Of a stretch of DNA of 64,000 nt, positions 1 to 8,253 are shown piece after piece. The notes under the pieces were generated by a model that worked only from the letters and a program-made list of their open reading frames with translations, had not been told where the DNA came from and ran no database searches. How positions within the stretch are numbered: the first letter of the stretch is position 1; each line of letters begins with the position of its first letter. The position numbers and the translations under genes were made by a program. This stretch comes from Pseudomonas sp. HS6 (GTDB lineage: Bacteria > Pseudomonadota > Gammaproteobacteria > Pseudomonadales > Pseudomonadaceae). Location: NCBI RefSeq assembly GCF_023375815.1, contig NZ_CP067412.1:4154001-4218000 (forward strand). The letters run 5' to 3'.

Positions 1-424
1 ACCGCCAGCGACCAAGTGTGCAGCAGTGGTTTGAGATCAGAGGCGACGTCGAAATAGCCATCCTGGCGCATGAACAGGATGTTCGAGACAAAGGTCACCT
101 GGTAGCGCACCGAGCGTCCCAGCTCTTCGTAATCCTTGGGCGCCAGCAGGAACCAGCCAACCGCCAGCACCGCAACGATCATCGCGAAAAGCGCGGGCAG
201 GATCCGCCGGGCACGTCGGGCCCAGAAATCGATGAAACTGAAACGCCCGGCCTGGCGCTGGTTCCAGATGATCGAGGTGATCAGGTAACCGGAAATCACG
301 AAAAACACGTCCACGCCGACAAATCCGCCGGTGAACCCCGGGACGCCGAAATGGAACAGCACCACGGCAATCACCGCGACTGCGCGCAAGCCGTCGATAT
401 CCCTTCGATAAGCGAGTGTGCTCA
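1..424 (-). CDS. Acyltransferase 3 (OafA/YrhL-like) family protein, N-terminal part, cut by window edge
   Basis: Reading from the ATG at 424 gives 141 open codons running off the window. The protein starts with the family's N-terminal motif (RRDIDGLRAVAV, then LFHF), followed by hydrophobic segments (GVDVFFVISGYLI, ALFAMIVAVLAVGWFLL), a RRARRILPA loop and the HTWSLAV motif near the edge. This is the usual start of membrane-bound acyltransferase-3 proteins, which transfer O-acyl groups to lipopolysaccharide or exopolysaccharide sugars. Many such proteins carry an additional SGNH domain, but that part is outside the window. It lies downstream of rho in the same direction, separated by the rho terminator. 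The substrate cannot be told. Confidence 0.9.
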
Positions 425-551
425 TAAATCTTTAATGCCAATCATGTGGTTGTTTTTTGTACAGCCTCAATCGCTGCTTATTGTTTTGCCAACTCACTGA
501 CCTTACCAGATCGCAAACCTCCCATCGTTCAGACAAAAAACAGGCAAAAAA

Positions 552-577
552 AATGGCGCCCCCTGAGGGACGCCATT
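552..577 (-). terminator. Rho-independent terminator of rho
   Basis: AATGGCG (552-558) pairs with CGCCATT (571-577), and on the minus strand the stem is followed by a run of T. It lies just past the rho stop codon at 599. A T run also follows on the plus strand, so it may act in both directions. Confidence 0.8.
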
Positions 578-598
578 TTTCGGACTCATCCGACGATG

Positions 599-1858
599 TT
601 ACTTGCGCTTCATCGACAGGAAGAACTCGTCGTTGGTCTTGGTCGTTTTCAGCTTGTCGACCAGGAACTCGATGGCAGCCACTTCGTCCATCGGGTGCAG
701 CAGCTTGCGCAGGATCCACATGCGCTGCAGTTCGTCGTCGGCGGTCAGCAACTCTTCGCGGCGGGTGCCGGAGCGGTTGATGTTGATGGCCGGGAACACA
801 CGCTTCTCGGCGATCTTGCGATCCAGAGGCAGTTCCATGTTGCCGGTACCCTTGAACTCTTCGTAGATCACTTCGTCCATCTTCGAGCCGGTTTCAACCA
901 GCGCGGTGGCGATAATGGTCAGCGAGCCGCCTTCTTCGATGTTCCGCGCGGCACCGAAGAAACGCTTCGGTTTCTCCAGGGCGTGGGCATCGACACCACC
1001 GGTCAGCACCTTGCCGGAGCTCGGGATCACGGTGTTGTAGGCACGGGCCAGACGGGTGATGGAGTCGAGCAGGATCACCACGTCCTTCTTGTGCTCGACT
1101 AGGCGCTTGGCCTTCTCGATCACCATTTCAGCCACTTGTACGTGACGGGTCGGCGGCTCGTCGAAGGTCGAGGCAACCACTTCGCCGCGCACGGTGCGCT
1201 GCATTTCGGTCACTTCTTCCGGACGCTCGTCGATCAACAGCACGATCAGGTGAACTTCAGGGTTGTTACGAGCGATGTTGGCTGCGATGTTCTGCAGCAT
1301 GATCGTTTTACCGGCTTTCGGCGGTGCAACGATCAGACCGCGCTGGCCTTTGCCGATCGGGGCGCACAGGTCGATCACACGACCGGTCAGGTCTTCGGTG
1401 GAACCGTTGCCGGCTTCCATCTTCATGCGCACGGTCGGGAACAGCGGGGTCAGATTCTCGAAGAGAATCTTGTTTTTCGCGTTCTCCGGGCGATCGAAGT
1501 TGATCGTGTCGACCTTGAGCAGGGCGAAATAACGCTCGCCTTCCTTCGGTGGCCGGATCTTGCCAACGATGGTGTCACCGGTGCGCAGGTTGAAACGGCG
1601 GATCTGGCTCGGCGAGACGTAGATGTCGTCAGGGCCGGCGAGGTAGGAAGCGTCAGCGGAGCGCAGGAAGCCGAAGCCGTCCTGGAGAATCTCCAGCACG
1701 CCATCACCGGAGATTTCCTCACCGCTTTTCGCGTGCTTTTTCAGCAGGGAGAAAATCACGTCCTGCTTGCGCGAACGGGCCATATTTTCTATGCCCATCT
1801 GTTCGGCCAATTCGAGCAGTTCGGTAATCGGCTTTTGCTTGAGTTCAGTCAGATTCAT
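599..1858 (-). CDS. rho: Transcription termination factor Rho
   Basis: This 419-residue protein has full Rho length and is a hexameric RNA-dependent ATPase that ends transcription of untranslated RNA. Residues 1-45 form the Rho N-terminal helical domain. The cold-shock-like RNA-binding domain follows, with the RNP1-like GFGFLR at 61-66. The Walker A motif APPKAGKT is at 178-185, followed by [13 protein letters not shown] and the C-terminal Q/R-loop region ([20 protein letters not shown]). The start [10 protein letters not shown] is the family norm. About 200 bases of untranslated DNA separate it from the trxA terminator, so it probably has its own promoter and an mRNA leader; rho leaders are often sites of autogenous control. 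Confidence 0.98.
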   Translation of the reverse strand: MNLTELKQKPITELLELAEQMGIENMARSRKQDVIFSLLKKHAKSGEEISGDGVLEILQDGFGFLRSADASYLAGPDDIYVSPSQIRRFNLRTGDTIVGKIRPPKEGERYFALLKVDTINFDRPENAKNKILFENLTPLFPTVRMKMEAGNGSTEDLTGRVIDLCAPIGKGQRGLIVAPPKAGKTIMLQNIAANIARNNPEVHLIVLLIDERPEEVTEMQRTVRGEVVASTFDEPPTRHVQVAEMVIEKAKRLVEHKKDVVILLDSITRLARAYNTVIPSSGKVLTGGVDAHALEKPKRFFGAARNIEEGGSLTIIATALVETGSKMDEVIYEEFKGTGNMELPLDRKIAEKRVFPAININRSGTRREELLTADDELQRMWILRKLLHPMDEVAAIEFLVDKLKTTKTNDEFFLSMKRK

Positions 1859-2060
1859 ATAGGAATGACGTAATCATTTATGGAGGGGGGGAAATTAAGC
1901 TTTTGGCTTAATGAGGCCGCGCCGCAGAGAAGGCGACAGGATCGCGTACTTGTTCGAAAAGGAGTGCGTCGGCGACGGCTAGCAGGGGGCAGTGGAGAAA
2001 CCAGTGCGGGGCCGAATGTACCACCTGAGTTTCGGAGCGTCTAGCCCTGAATACGCAAAA

Positions 2061-2081
2061 AGCCCCGCGATTTGCGGGGCT
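2061..2081 (-). terminator. Rho-independent terminator of trxA
   Basis: AGCCCCGC (2061-2068) and GCGGGGCT (2074-2081) form a perfect stem with a five-base loop. The stem is flanked by A on one side and T on the other, so it can work on both strands. It sits 28 bases past the trxA stop. Confidence 0.85.
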
Positions 2082-2108
2082 TTTTGAGGACAGTCTTTAC
2101 CGCGACGC

Positions 2109-2438
2109 TTAGATGTTGGCGTCGAGGAAAGCAGCCAGTTGCGACTTCGACAGAGCGCCGACCTTGGTCGCTTCCACGTTGCCGTTCTTGAACAGCATCA
2201 GGGTCGGGATACCACGTACGCCGTGCTTGGCCGGGGTTTCCTGGTTTTCGTCGATGTTCAGCTTGGCAACGGTCAGCTTGCCTTTGTAAGTCTCTGCAAT
2301 CTCGTCCAGAACCGGAGCGATCATTTTGCAAGGGCCGCACCATTCAGCCCAGTAGTCGACCAGGACAGCGCCTTCGGCCTTGAGTACGTCGGCTTCGAAG
2401 CTAGCGTCGCTAACGTGTTTGATCAGATCGCTGCTCAT
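2109..2438 (-). CDS. trxA: Thioredoxin 1
   Basis: A 109-residue thioredoxin with the redox motif WCGPCK at residues 33-38 and the cis-proline loop RGIPTL further on. It is a cytosolic disulfide reductase that takes electrons from thioredoxin reductase and feeds ribonucleotide reductase, PAPS reductase and methionine sulfoxide reductases. GGAG lies in front of the ATG (minus strand CCTGGAGAATTCC). It lies upstream of rho in the same direction, as is usual in gammaproteobacteria, but a strong terminator sits between them. Confidence 0.98.
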   Translation of the reverse strand: MSSDLIKHVSDASFEADVLKAEGAVLVDYWAEWCGPCKMIAPVLDEIAETYKGKLTVAKLNIDENQETPAKHGVRGIPTLMLFKNGNVEATKVGALSKSQLAAFLDANI

Positions 2439-2558
2439 GGAATTCTCCAGGTTGTAAGCAAAAAAACGTGGCCCATCATAGCCGCCCTTCCCTTGTTCAG
2501 GAAGCCGCAGATGATTGAGTCTTGCTATGGCACTCGATGAGTTTGGGTATAGCTCAAG

Positions 2559-3266
2559 TCACGCGCTGGCGGGGGCGATGAAGGCAATTCCGGTGCGCAG
2601 CGCCGCGTTGCGCACGTGCTCCTGCATGGCTTTCTGGGCGGCAGCGGAGGCCCGGCGCGCCAGGGCGCGGAGGATCTTGCGGTGTTCCTGCCAGGTTTCC
2701 ATGGCCCGCTCGGCGCGGATGAACGGTAGCTTCTGACTCTCCAGAAAGATGTCGGCGCTGGCGGTGAGGATGCTCAGCATCGCCTGATTGCCACTGGCCC
2801 GCAGGATTCGCCGGTGGAATTCGAAATCCAGTTTCGCCGCGGCCTCGAAGTCGCCGGCACGCAGCTGTTCGCGCATGGCGGCGACGTTGTCTTCCAGTTC
2901 GTCCAGATCGAACGTGCTCAGCGTCACCGCCGCCAATCCGGCAGCGAACCCTTCCAGCGCATAGCGCAACTGAAAGATCTCCAGCGGCGAGGCCTGGGCT
3001 GCAAACGGCCAGGCCGGCGCACCCTCCCCCCGCGGCAGCTCCACCGGCGACTGCACGAATACACCCTTGCCCGGCTGGATGCTGACCACCCCCAGCGCAC
3101 TCAATGACGACAACGCTTCGCGCAACGATGCCCGGCTGACCCCCAGCTGCACCGCCAGATCCCGCTGCGAGGGCAGCGCATCACCGGGGCCGAAACCCTG
3201 CTCGGTAATCAGTTTGCGGATCGCTTGCAGCGCCACTTCGGGTACGGCGCGGGAGATCGAGTTCAT
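2559..3266 (-). CDS. GntR family regulator of the FadR/FCD subfamily
   Basis: The protein has an N-terminal winged helix (residues about 10-70; PSQRDLAVQLGVSRASLREA is the recognition helix region, ending in GKGVFV) and an all-helical FCD ligand-binding domain (LRYALEGFAAGLA, then EFHRRILRASGN). Such regulators are dimers released from DNA by a small organic acid or amino acid. I chose the ATG at 3266 (MNSISRAV, 235 residues) because the frame extends further upstream only to a TTG at 3329 and the added residues do not look like this family. It is divergent from the ABC importer that follows, so it probably controls that importer. Confidence 0.88.
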   Translation of the reverse strand: MNSISRAVPEVALQAIRKLITEQGFGPGDALPSQRDLAVQLGVSRASLREALSSLSALGVVSIQPGKGVFVQSPVELPRGEGAPAWPFAAQASPLEIFQLRYALEGFAAGLAAVTLSTFDLDELEDNVAAMREQLRAGDFEAAAKLDFEFHRRILRASGNQAMLSILTASADIFLESQKLPFIRAERAMETWQEHRKILRALARRASAAAQKAMQEHVRNAALRTGIAFIAPASA

Positions 3267-3394
3267 GGTTTTCCAGTCGGACCAGGCCAAGGTGCGGCCA
3301 GTTGTAAAGCTATTCGAGGCGTCAGGCAAGTCATGCCCCAGCGGGGTTCGGCGGCGCGCGTCGATGCGCTATCGCAGTGCGAAATGCAACCTGA

Positions 3395-3407
3395 CTGTTC
3401 AGACCAG
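3395..3407. promoter_or_regulatory. Candidate operator for the GntR regulator
   Basis: CTGTTC-A-GACCAG is an imperfect palindrome in the divergent space between the regulator and the importer. Each half differs by one base from the FadR-type consensus TNGTNNNACNA. The assignment is by eye and by position only. Confidence 0.35.
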
Positions 3408-3522
3408 TAAGACCGAGAAAACCCGCTAAACCTGTGGCTTTGCAGGGCTAAACCGCTGTCTTGGCACGGCCCATGCTCTGTCCGATCGCAGAATTCATTT
3501 CCCGCCGATCCGGAGATTGTCC

Positions 3523-4308
3523 ATGACGAAGCGTTACAGCGCCCTCCTCGCCGCCCTGTTTGCCGGTCTGATGCTGAGCCAGGCCCCCGCCCATGCCGAC
3601 GGTCTGGACGACGTAGTCAAACGCGGCACCTTGAAAGTCGCCGTGCCTCAGGACTTCCCGCCATTTGGCTCGGTCGGACCGGACATGAAGCCGCGCGGCC
3701 TGGACATCGACACTGCGAAACTGCTGGCCGACCAGCTCAAGGTCAAACTTGAACTGACCCCGGTCAACAGCACCAACCGCATCCCGTTCCTGACCACCGG
3801 CAAGGTCGACCTGGTGATTTCCAGCCTCGGCAAAAATCCCGAACGCGAGAAAGTCATCGATTTCTCCCGTGCCTACGCACCGTTCTACCTCGCCGTATTC
3901 GGCCCGCCAGACGCGACCGTCAGCAGCTTGGACGACCTCAAGGGCAAAACCATCAGCGTCACCCGTGGCGCCATCGAAGATATCGAACTGACCAAAGTCG
4001 CCCCCGAAGGCGTGACCATCAAGCGCTTCGAAGACAATAACTCGACCATCGCCGCCTACCTCGCAGGCCAAGTCGATCTGATCGCCAGCGGCAACGTGGT
4101 GATGGTCGCAATCAGCGAAAAGAGCCCGAAGCGAGTGCCGGCGCTGAAGGTGAAGCTCAAGGATTCGCCGGTCTACGTCGGCGTAAACAAGAACGAGCCG
4201 GCGCTGCTGGGCAAGGTCAACGAGATCCTGGCCACCGCCAAGGCTGACGGCGCGCTGGAAAAGAATGCGCAGACCTGGCTCAAAGAGCCGCTGCCGGCCG
4301 ATCTCTGA
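3523..4308 (+). CDS. ABC transporter substrate-binding protein, polar amino acid type
   Basis: A periplasmic binding protein of 261 residues in the SBP_bac_3 family. It begins with a Sec signal peptide (MTKRYSALLAALFAGLMLSQ, cleaved after APAHA). The mature part starts DGLDDVVKRGTLKVAV, and the typical ligand-pocket segments follow (PFGSVGPDMKPRGLDIDTAKLLAD, then FLTTGKVDLVISSLGKNPEREKVIDFS). GGAG at 3512-3515 fits the ATG at 3523 better than a TTG six bases upstream. It is the first gene of a four-gene importer operon. The ligand is likely a polar amino acid; the exact one cannot be read. Confidence 0.92.
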   Translation: MTKRYSALLAALFAGLMLSQAPAHADGLDDVVKRGTLKVAVPQDFPPFGSVGPDMKPRGLDIDTAKLLADQLKVKLELTPVNSTNRIPFLTTGKVDLVISSLGKNPEREKVIDFSRAYAPFYLAVFGPPDATVSSLDDLKGKTISVTRGAIEDIELTKVAPEGVTIKRFEDNNSTIAAYLAGQVDLIASGNVVMVAISEKSPKRVPALKVKLKDSPVYVGVNKNEPALLGKVNEILATAKADGALEKNAQTWLKEPLPADL

Positions 4309-4329
4309 CCGGCGACGCGGGAGATTTTC

Positions 4330-5010
4330 ATGGCCTATCAGTTCGATTTCTTGCCGGTGGTGGAAAACACCGACCTGCTGCTGCGCGGAGCGCTGTTCAC
4401 CCTTGAGCTGACGGCCATCGGCGCGCTGCTCGGGGTTGGCGTGGGCATCGTCGGGGCGCTGGTGCGGGCGTGGAACATCCGCCCGTTCTCGACGATCTTC
4501 GGCGTTTATGTGGAGTTGATCCGCAACACGCCGTTTCTGGTGCAGCTGTTCTTCATCTTCTTCGGCCTGCCGTCCCTCGGCGTGCAGATTTCCGAATGGC
4601 AGGCGGCGGTGCTGGCGATGGTGATCAACCTCGGCGCGTACTCGACCGAGATCATCCGCGCCGGCATCCAGGCGATTCCGCGCGGGCAGCTGGAAGCCGC
4701 AGCGGCATTGGCAATGAGCCGCTTCGAAGCGTTCCGCCACGTGGTGCTGCTGCCGGCGCTGGGCAAGGTCTGGCCGGCGCTGAGCAGCCAGATCATCATC
4801 GTCATGCTCGGGTCGGCAGTGTGTTCGCAGATCGCCACCGAAGAGTTGAGTTTCGCCGCCAACTTTATTCAGTCGCGCAACTTCCGCGCCTTTGAAACCT
4901 ACGCCCTGACCACCCTCATTTATCTGTGCATGGCGCTGCTGATCCGACAGTTATTGAACTGGCTCGGTCGGCGCTACCTGTCGAAAAGCAGTGCGAGGAG
5001 CAGCCAATGA
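4330..5010 (+). CDS. ABC transporter permease, polar amino acid type (first subunit)
   Basis: A 226-residue inner-membrane permease of the HisM/GlnP type with several hydrophobic helices. The EAA loop that contacts the ATPase is visible (GIQAIPRGQLEAAAALAMSRFE). The early segment YVELIRNTPFLVQLFFIFFGLP is diagnostic of the family. It starts 21 bases after the binding-protein gene, and its stop overlaps the start of the second permease (ATGA), which implies translational coupling and an equimolar heterodimer. Confidence 0.93.
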   Translation: MAYQFDFLPVVENTDLLLRGALFTLELTAIGALLGVGVGIVGALVRAWNIRPFSTIFGVYVELIRNTPFLVQLFFIFFGLPSLGVQISEWQAAVLAMVINLGAYSTEIIRAGIQAIPRGQLEAAAALAMSRFEAFRHVVLLPALGKVWPALSSQIIIVMLGSAVCSQIATEELSFAANFIQSRNFRAFETYALTTLIYLCMALLIRQLLNWLGRRYLSKSSARSSQ

Positions 5011-5657
5011 GTGACTTCTCCTTCTGGGACATCCTGCGCAACCTGCTCACCGGCCTGCAATGGACACTGGCGCTGTCGCTGGTGGCGTTCATTGGCGGCG
5101 GGATCGTCGGGTTGCTGATCCTGATCATGCGCATCTCGAAAAACCCGCTACCCAGCAGCATCGCCCGTACCTGGATCGAACTGTTCCAGGGCACACCGCT
5201 GCTGATGCAGCTGTTTCTGGTGTTCTTCGGCGTGGCGCTGGCCGGGATCGAAATCTCGCCGTGGATGGCGGCGGCGATTGCCCTGACGCTATTCACCAGC
5301 GCTTATCTGGCGGAGATCTGGCGCGGTTGCGTCGAGGCGATTCCCAATGGTCAGTGGGAAGCTTCGTCAAGCCTGGCGCTCAACCCGCTGGAGCAACTGC
5401 GCTACGTGATCCTGCCGCAAGCGCTGCGCATTGCTGTGGCGCCGACCGTGGGCTTCTCGGTGCAAGTGGTCAAAGGCACCGCCGTGACCTCGATCATCGG
5501 CTTCACCGAGCTGACCAAGACCGGCGGCATGCTCGCCAACGCCACCTTCGAACCGTTCATGGTCTACGGCCTCGTCGCCGCCGGCTATTTCCTCCTGTGT
5601 TTCCCTTTGTCCCTCAGTGCGCGCTACCTGGAAAGGAGACTGCATGCCTCTGCTTAG
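5007..5657 (+). CDS. ABC transporter permease, polar amino acid type (second subunit)
   Basis: The 216-residue partner of the preceding permease. It shows the same family marks: WIELFQGTPLLMQLFLVFFG near residue 55 and the EAA loop CVEAIPNGQWEASSSLALNP. I took the ATG at 5007 because GAGGAG at 4995-5000 lies in front of it and it forms a four-base overlap with the previous stop. It overlaps the ATPase gene by 14 bases, so the operon is tightly coupled. Confidence 0.93.
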   Translation: MSDFSFWDILRNLLTGLQWTLALSLVAFIGGGIVGLLILIMRISKNPLPSSIARTWIELFQGTPLLMQLFLVFFGVALAGIEISPWMAAAIALTLFTSAYLAEIWRGCVEAIPNGQWEASSSLALNPLEQLRYVILPQALRIAVAPTVGFSVQVVKGTAVTSIIGFTELTKTGGMLANATFEPFMVYGLVAAGYFLLCFPLSLSARYLERRLHASA

Positions 5658-6381
5658 AATTTCCGCCCTGCATAAATACTACGGCGATCACCACGTGCTC
5701 AAAGGCATCGACCTGAGCGTCGAGGAAGGCCAGGTGGTGGCGATCATCGGCCGCAGCGGCTCGGGCAAATCCACCCTGCTGCGCACCCTCAACGGCCTGG
5801 AATCGATCAACGACGGCGTGATTGAAGTCGACGGCGAATACCTCGACGCCGCCCGCGCCGACCTGCGCAGCCTGCGGCAGAAAGTCGGGATGGTGTTCCA
5901 GCAATTCAACCTGTTTCCACACCTGACGGTCGGTGAAAACGTGATGCTCGCGCCGCAGGTTGTGCAGAAAGTGCCCAAGGCCAAGGCTGCAGAACTGGCG
6001 CGGCAGATGCTGGAACGTGTGGGTCTGGGTGAAAAGTTCGACGCCTTCCCGGAGCGCCTCTCGGGCGGCCAGCAGCAACGCGTGGCGATTGCCCGGGCGC
6101 TGGCGATGTCGCCCAAGGTGCTGCTGTGCGACGAGATCACCTCGGCGCTGGACCCGGAGTTGGTCAACGAAGTGCTCAGCGTGGTCCGGCAACTGGCCAA
6201 AGAAGGCATGACGCTGATCATGGTCACCCACGAAATGCGCTTCGCCCGGGAAGTCGGGGACAAACTGGTGTTCATGCACCAGGGCAAGGTGCACGAAGTG
6301 GGGGATCCGAAGGTGCTGTTTGCCGATCCGCAGACGCCGGAGCTGGCGAATTTCATCGGAACCGTGGAAGTCGCAGGCTGA
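5644..6381 (+). CDS. ABC transporter ATP-binding protein, polar amino acid type
   Basis: A 245-residue ATPase of the GlnQ/HisP type that drives the importer. Walker A GRSGSGKST is at residues 36-44. The Q loop (VGMVFQQFNLFPHLTV), the signature LSGGQQQR, Walker B (VLLCDEITSALD) and the H loop (MVTHEM) follow in order. AAGGAG at 5633-5638 fits the ATG at 5644. CDEITS in place of the commoner FDEPTS is an allowed family variant. It is the last gene of the operon; no clear terminator is seen before ppx. Confidence 0.95.
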   Translation: MPLLRISALHKYYGDHHVLKGIDLSVEEGQVVAIIGRSGSGKSTLLRTLNGLESINDGVIEVDGEYLDAARADLRSLRQKVGMVFQQFNLFPHLTVGENVMLAPQVVQKVPKAKAAELARQMLERVGLGEKFDAFPERLSGGQQQRVAIARALAMSPKVLLCDEITSALDPELVNEVLSVVRQLAKEGMTLIMVTHEMRFAREVGDKLVFMHQGKVHEVGDPKVLFADPQTPELANFIGTVEVAG

Positions 6382-6485
6382 AAGCAGGCCGTCAGTGCGC
6401 TAAATCAAGGGTTTGAACCGTGCGCGTTGGCGGCAGCGTTTGATCGTGGCACGATGTCGAGGTTATCGACCGAGACCCCCAGACC

Positions 6486-7988
6486 ATGCCGCAATCCCAA
6501 GCCAAGAATCTGTCCCTGATCGCCGCGATCGACCTGGGCTCCAACAGCTTCCACATGGTCGTGGCCAAGGCCCAGAACGGCGAAATCCGTATTCTCGAAC
6601 GTCTCGGAGAGAAGGTCCAACTGGCCGCCGGCATCGACGATGAGCGCCATCTCAACGAAGAATCCATGCAACGCGGGCTCGATTGCCTGAAGCGTTTTGC
6701 CCAACTGATCAACGGTATGCCGCTGGGCGCCGTGCGGATCGTCGGCACCAACGCTCTGCGTGAGGCGCGCAACCGTGGCGAATTCATCCGCCGCGCCGAA
6801 GAAATCCTCGGCCACCCAGTGGAAGTCATCTCCGGCCGTGAAGAAGCGCGACTGATCTACCTCGGTGTGTCCCACACCCTCGCCGACACCCCGGGCAAAC
6901 GTCTGGTCGCCGACATCGGCGGCGGCAGTACCGAGTTCATCATCGGGCAACGCTTCGAGCCGCTGTTGCGTGAAAGCCTGCAAATGGGCTGCGTGAGTTT
7001 CACCCAGCGCTATTTCAAGGACGGCAAGATCACCCCGGCCCGCTACGCCCAGGCCTACACGGCGGCGCGGCTGGAAATCATGAGCATCGAACACGCCCTG
7101 CATCGCCTGACCTGGGATGAAGCCATCGGCTCCTCGGGCACCATCCGTGCCATCGGCCTGGCGCTGAAGGCCGGCGGACACGGCACCGGTGAAGTGAACG
7201 CTGAAGGCCTGGCGTGGCTCAAGCGTCGCCTGTTCAAGCTCGGCGATGTCGACAAGATCGATTTCGAAGGCATCAAGCCTGACCGCCGGGCGATCTTCCC
7301 GGCCGGTCTGGCGATTCTCGAAGCGATTTTCGACGCCCTCGAACTGCAGCGCATGGATCACTGCGAAGGCGCGCTGCGTGAGGGCGTGCTCTACGACCTG
7401 CTCGGCCGCCATCATCACGAAGACGTGCGCGAACGCACCCTGACCTCGCTGATGGAGCGCTACCACGTAGACCTGGAACAGGCCGCACGCGTGGAGCGCA
7501 AAGCCCTGCATGCTTTCGATCAGATCGCCGAGGACTGGGAACTGGACGACGGCATCTGGCGCGAACTACTGGGCTGGGCGGCGAAAGTGCACGAAGTCGG
7601 GCTCGACATCGCGCACTATCACTACCACAAGCACGGCGCCTACCTGATCGAGCACTCGGACCTCGCCGGGTTCTCCCGCGAAGACCAGCAAATGCTCGCC
7701 CTGCTGGTGCGCGGCCACCGCCGCAACATCCCCAAGGACAAGTTTGCCGAGTTCGGCGACGACGGCGACAAGCTGATCCGCCTGTGCGTGCTGCTGCGCT
7801 TTGCGATCCTGTTCCACCACATTCGCGGCACCCAGACCATGCCGCAGGTGGCGTTGCATGCCAATGGCGACAACCTCGATGTGGAATTCCCGGAGAACTG
7901 GCTGGATGAGAATCAGCTGACCCAAGCCGACTTTGGCCTTGAGGCCGAGTGGCTGACGCGGGTGGGGGTTGTTCTGACCGTGCGTTGA
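6486..7988 (+). CDS. ppx: Exopolyphosphatase
   Basis: A 500-residue member of the Ppx/GppA family, which releases phosphate from the ends of polyphosphate chains and may also hydrolyse pppGpp. The ASKHA-fold ATPase motifs are clear: [16 protein letters not shown] at the N-terminus, then [11 protein letters not shown] and DIGGGSTEF. The C-terminal half is the HD-like domain ([24 protein letters not shown]). It converges on ppk across a shared terminator, the usual pseudomonad layout, in which the synthase and the hydrolase are not co-transcribed. Confidence 0.97.
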   Translation: MPQSQAKNLSLIAAIDLGSNSFHMVVAKAQNGEIRILERLGEKVQLAAGIDDERHLNEESMQRGLDCLKRFAQLINGMPLGAVRIVGTNALREARNRGEFIRRAEEILGHPVEVISGREEARLIYLGVSHTLADTPGKRLVADIGGGSTEFIIGQRFEPLLRESLQMGCVSFTQRYFKDGKITPARYAQAYTAARLEIMSIEHALHRLTWDEAIGSSGTIRAIGLALKAGGHGTGEVNAEGLAWLKRRLFKLGDVDKIDFEGIKPDRRAIFPAGLAILEAIFDALELQRMDHCEGALREGVLYDLLGRHHHEDVRERTLTSLMERYHVDLEQAARVERKALHAFDQIAEDWELDDGIWRELLGWAAKVHEVGLDIAHYHYHKHGAYLIEHSDLAGFSREDQQMLALLVRGHRRNIPKDKFAEFGDDGDKLIRLCVLLRFAILFHHIRGTQTMPQVALHANGDNLDVEFPENWLDENQLTQADFGLEAEWLTRVGVVLTVR

Positions 7989-8003
7989 GTAACGGGCAGG
8001 TGC

Positions 8004-8034
8004 AAAAAAGGCGATCCTTCGGGATCGCCTTTTT
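8004..8034. terminator. Bidirectional terminator between ppx and ppk
   Basis: AAAAAAGGCGATCC, a TTCG tetraloop and GGATCGCCTTTTT make a strong hairpin with A and T tails on both sides. It ends ppx 16 bases after its stop. Confidence 0.92.
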
Positions 8035-8076
8035 ATTGGGTGCTCGGCTGGATTCAGGTGGTGTACTTACATCGAT

Positions 8077-8240
8077 CCCCCTCACCCCAACCCTCTCCCC
8101 CAAGGGGGGGCGAGGGGGAAAGGGAGCCGACCTTCATGCTTTTCTAGACCTGAGTTCGACTCGATTTCTCAGGTCGATGTATAGCGCGAGACACCTCGGT
8201 CAGTCCCCTCTCCCTCCGGGAGAGGGTTAGGGTGAGGGGG
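8077..8240. repeat. Inverted pair of C-rich intergenic repeats
   Basis: CCCCCTCACCCCAACCCTCT at 8077-8096 is answered by an inverted copy (GAGAGGGTTAGGGTGAGGGG at 8220-8239). Each copy also carries its own local hairpin (CCCTCTCCCCCAAGGGGGGG; CCCTCTCCCTCCGGGAGAGG). This resembles a dispersed bacterial intergenic repeat seen in pseudomonads and relatives. The pair can fold into one long cruciform of about 160 bases between the convergent ppx and ppk genes. Confidence 0.75.
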
Positions 8241-8253
8241 TGCTTTTAAGCGC

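Noticed and set aside
37..441. Arginine-rich 134-codon minus-strand frame at the left edge
   Set aside because: It is a shifted frame over the acyltransferase gene, whose true frame (start 424) is open to the edge and has family motifs.
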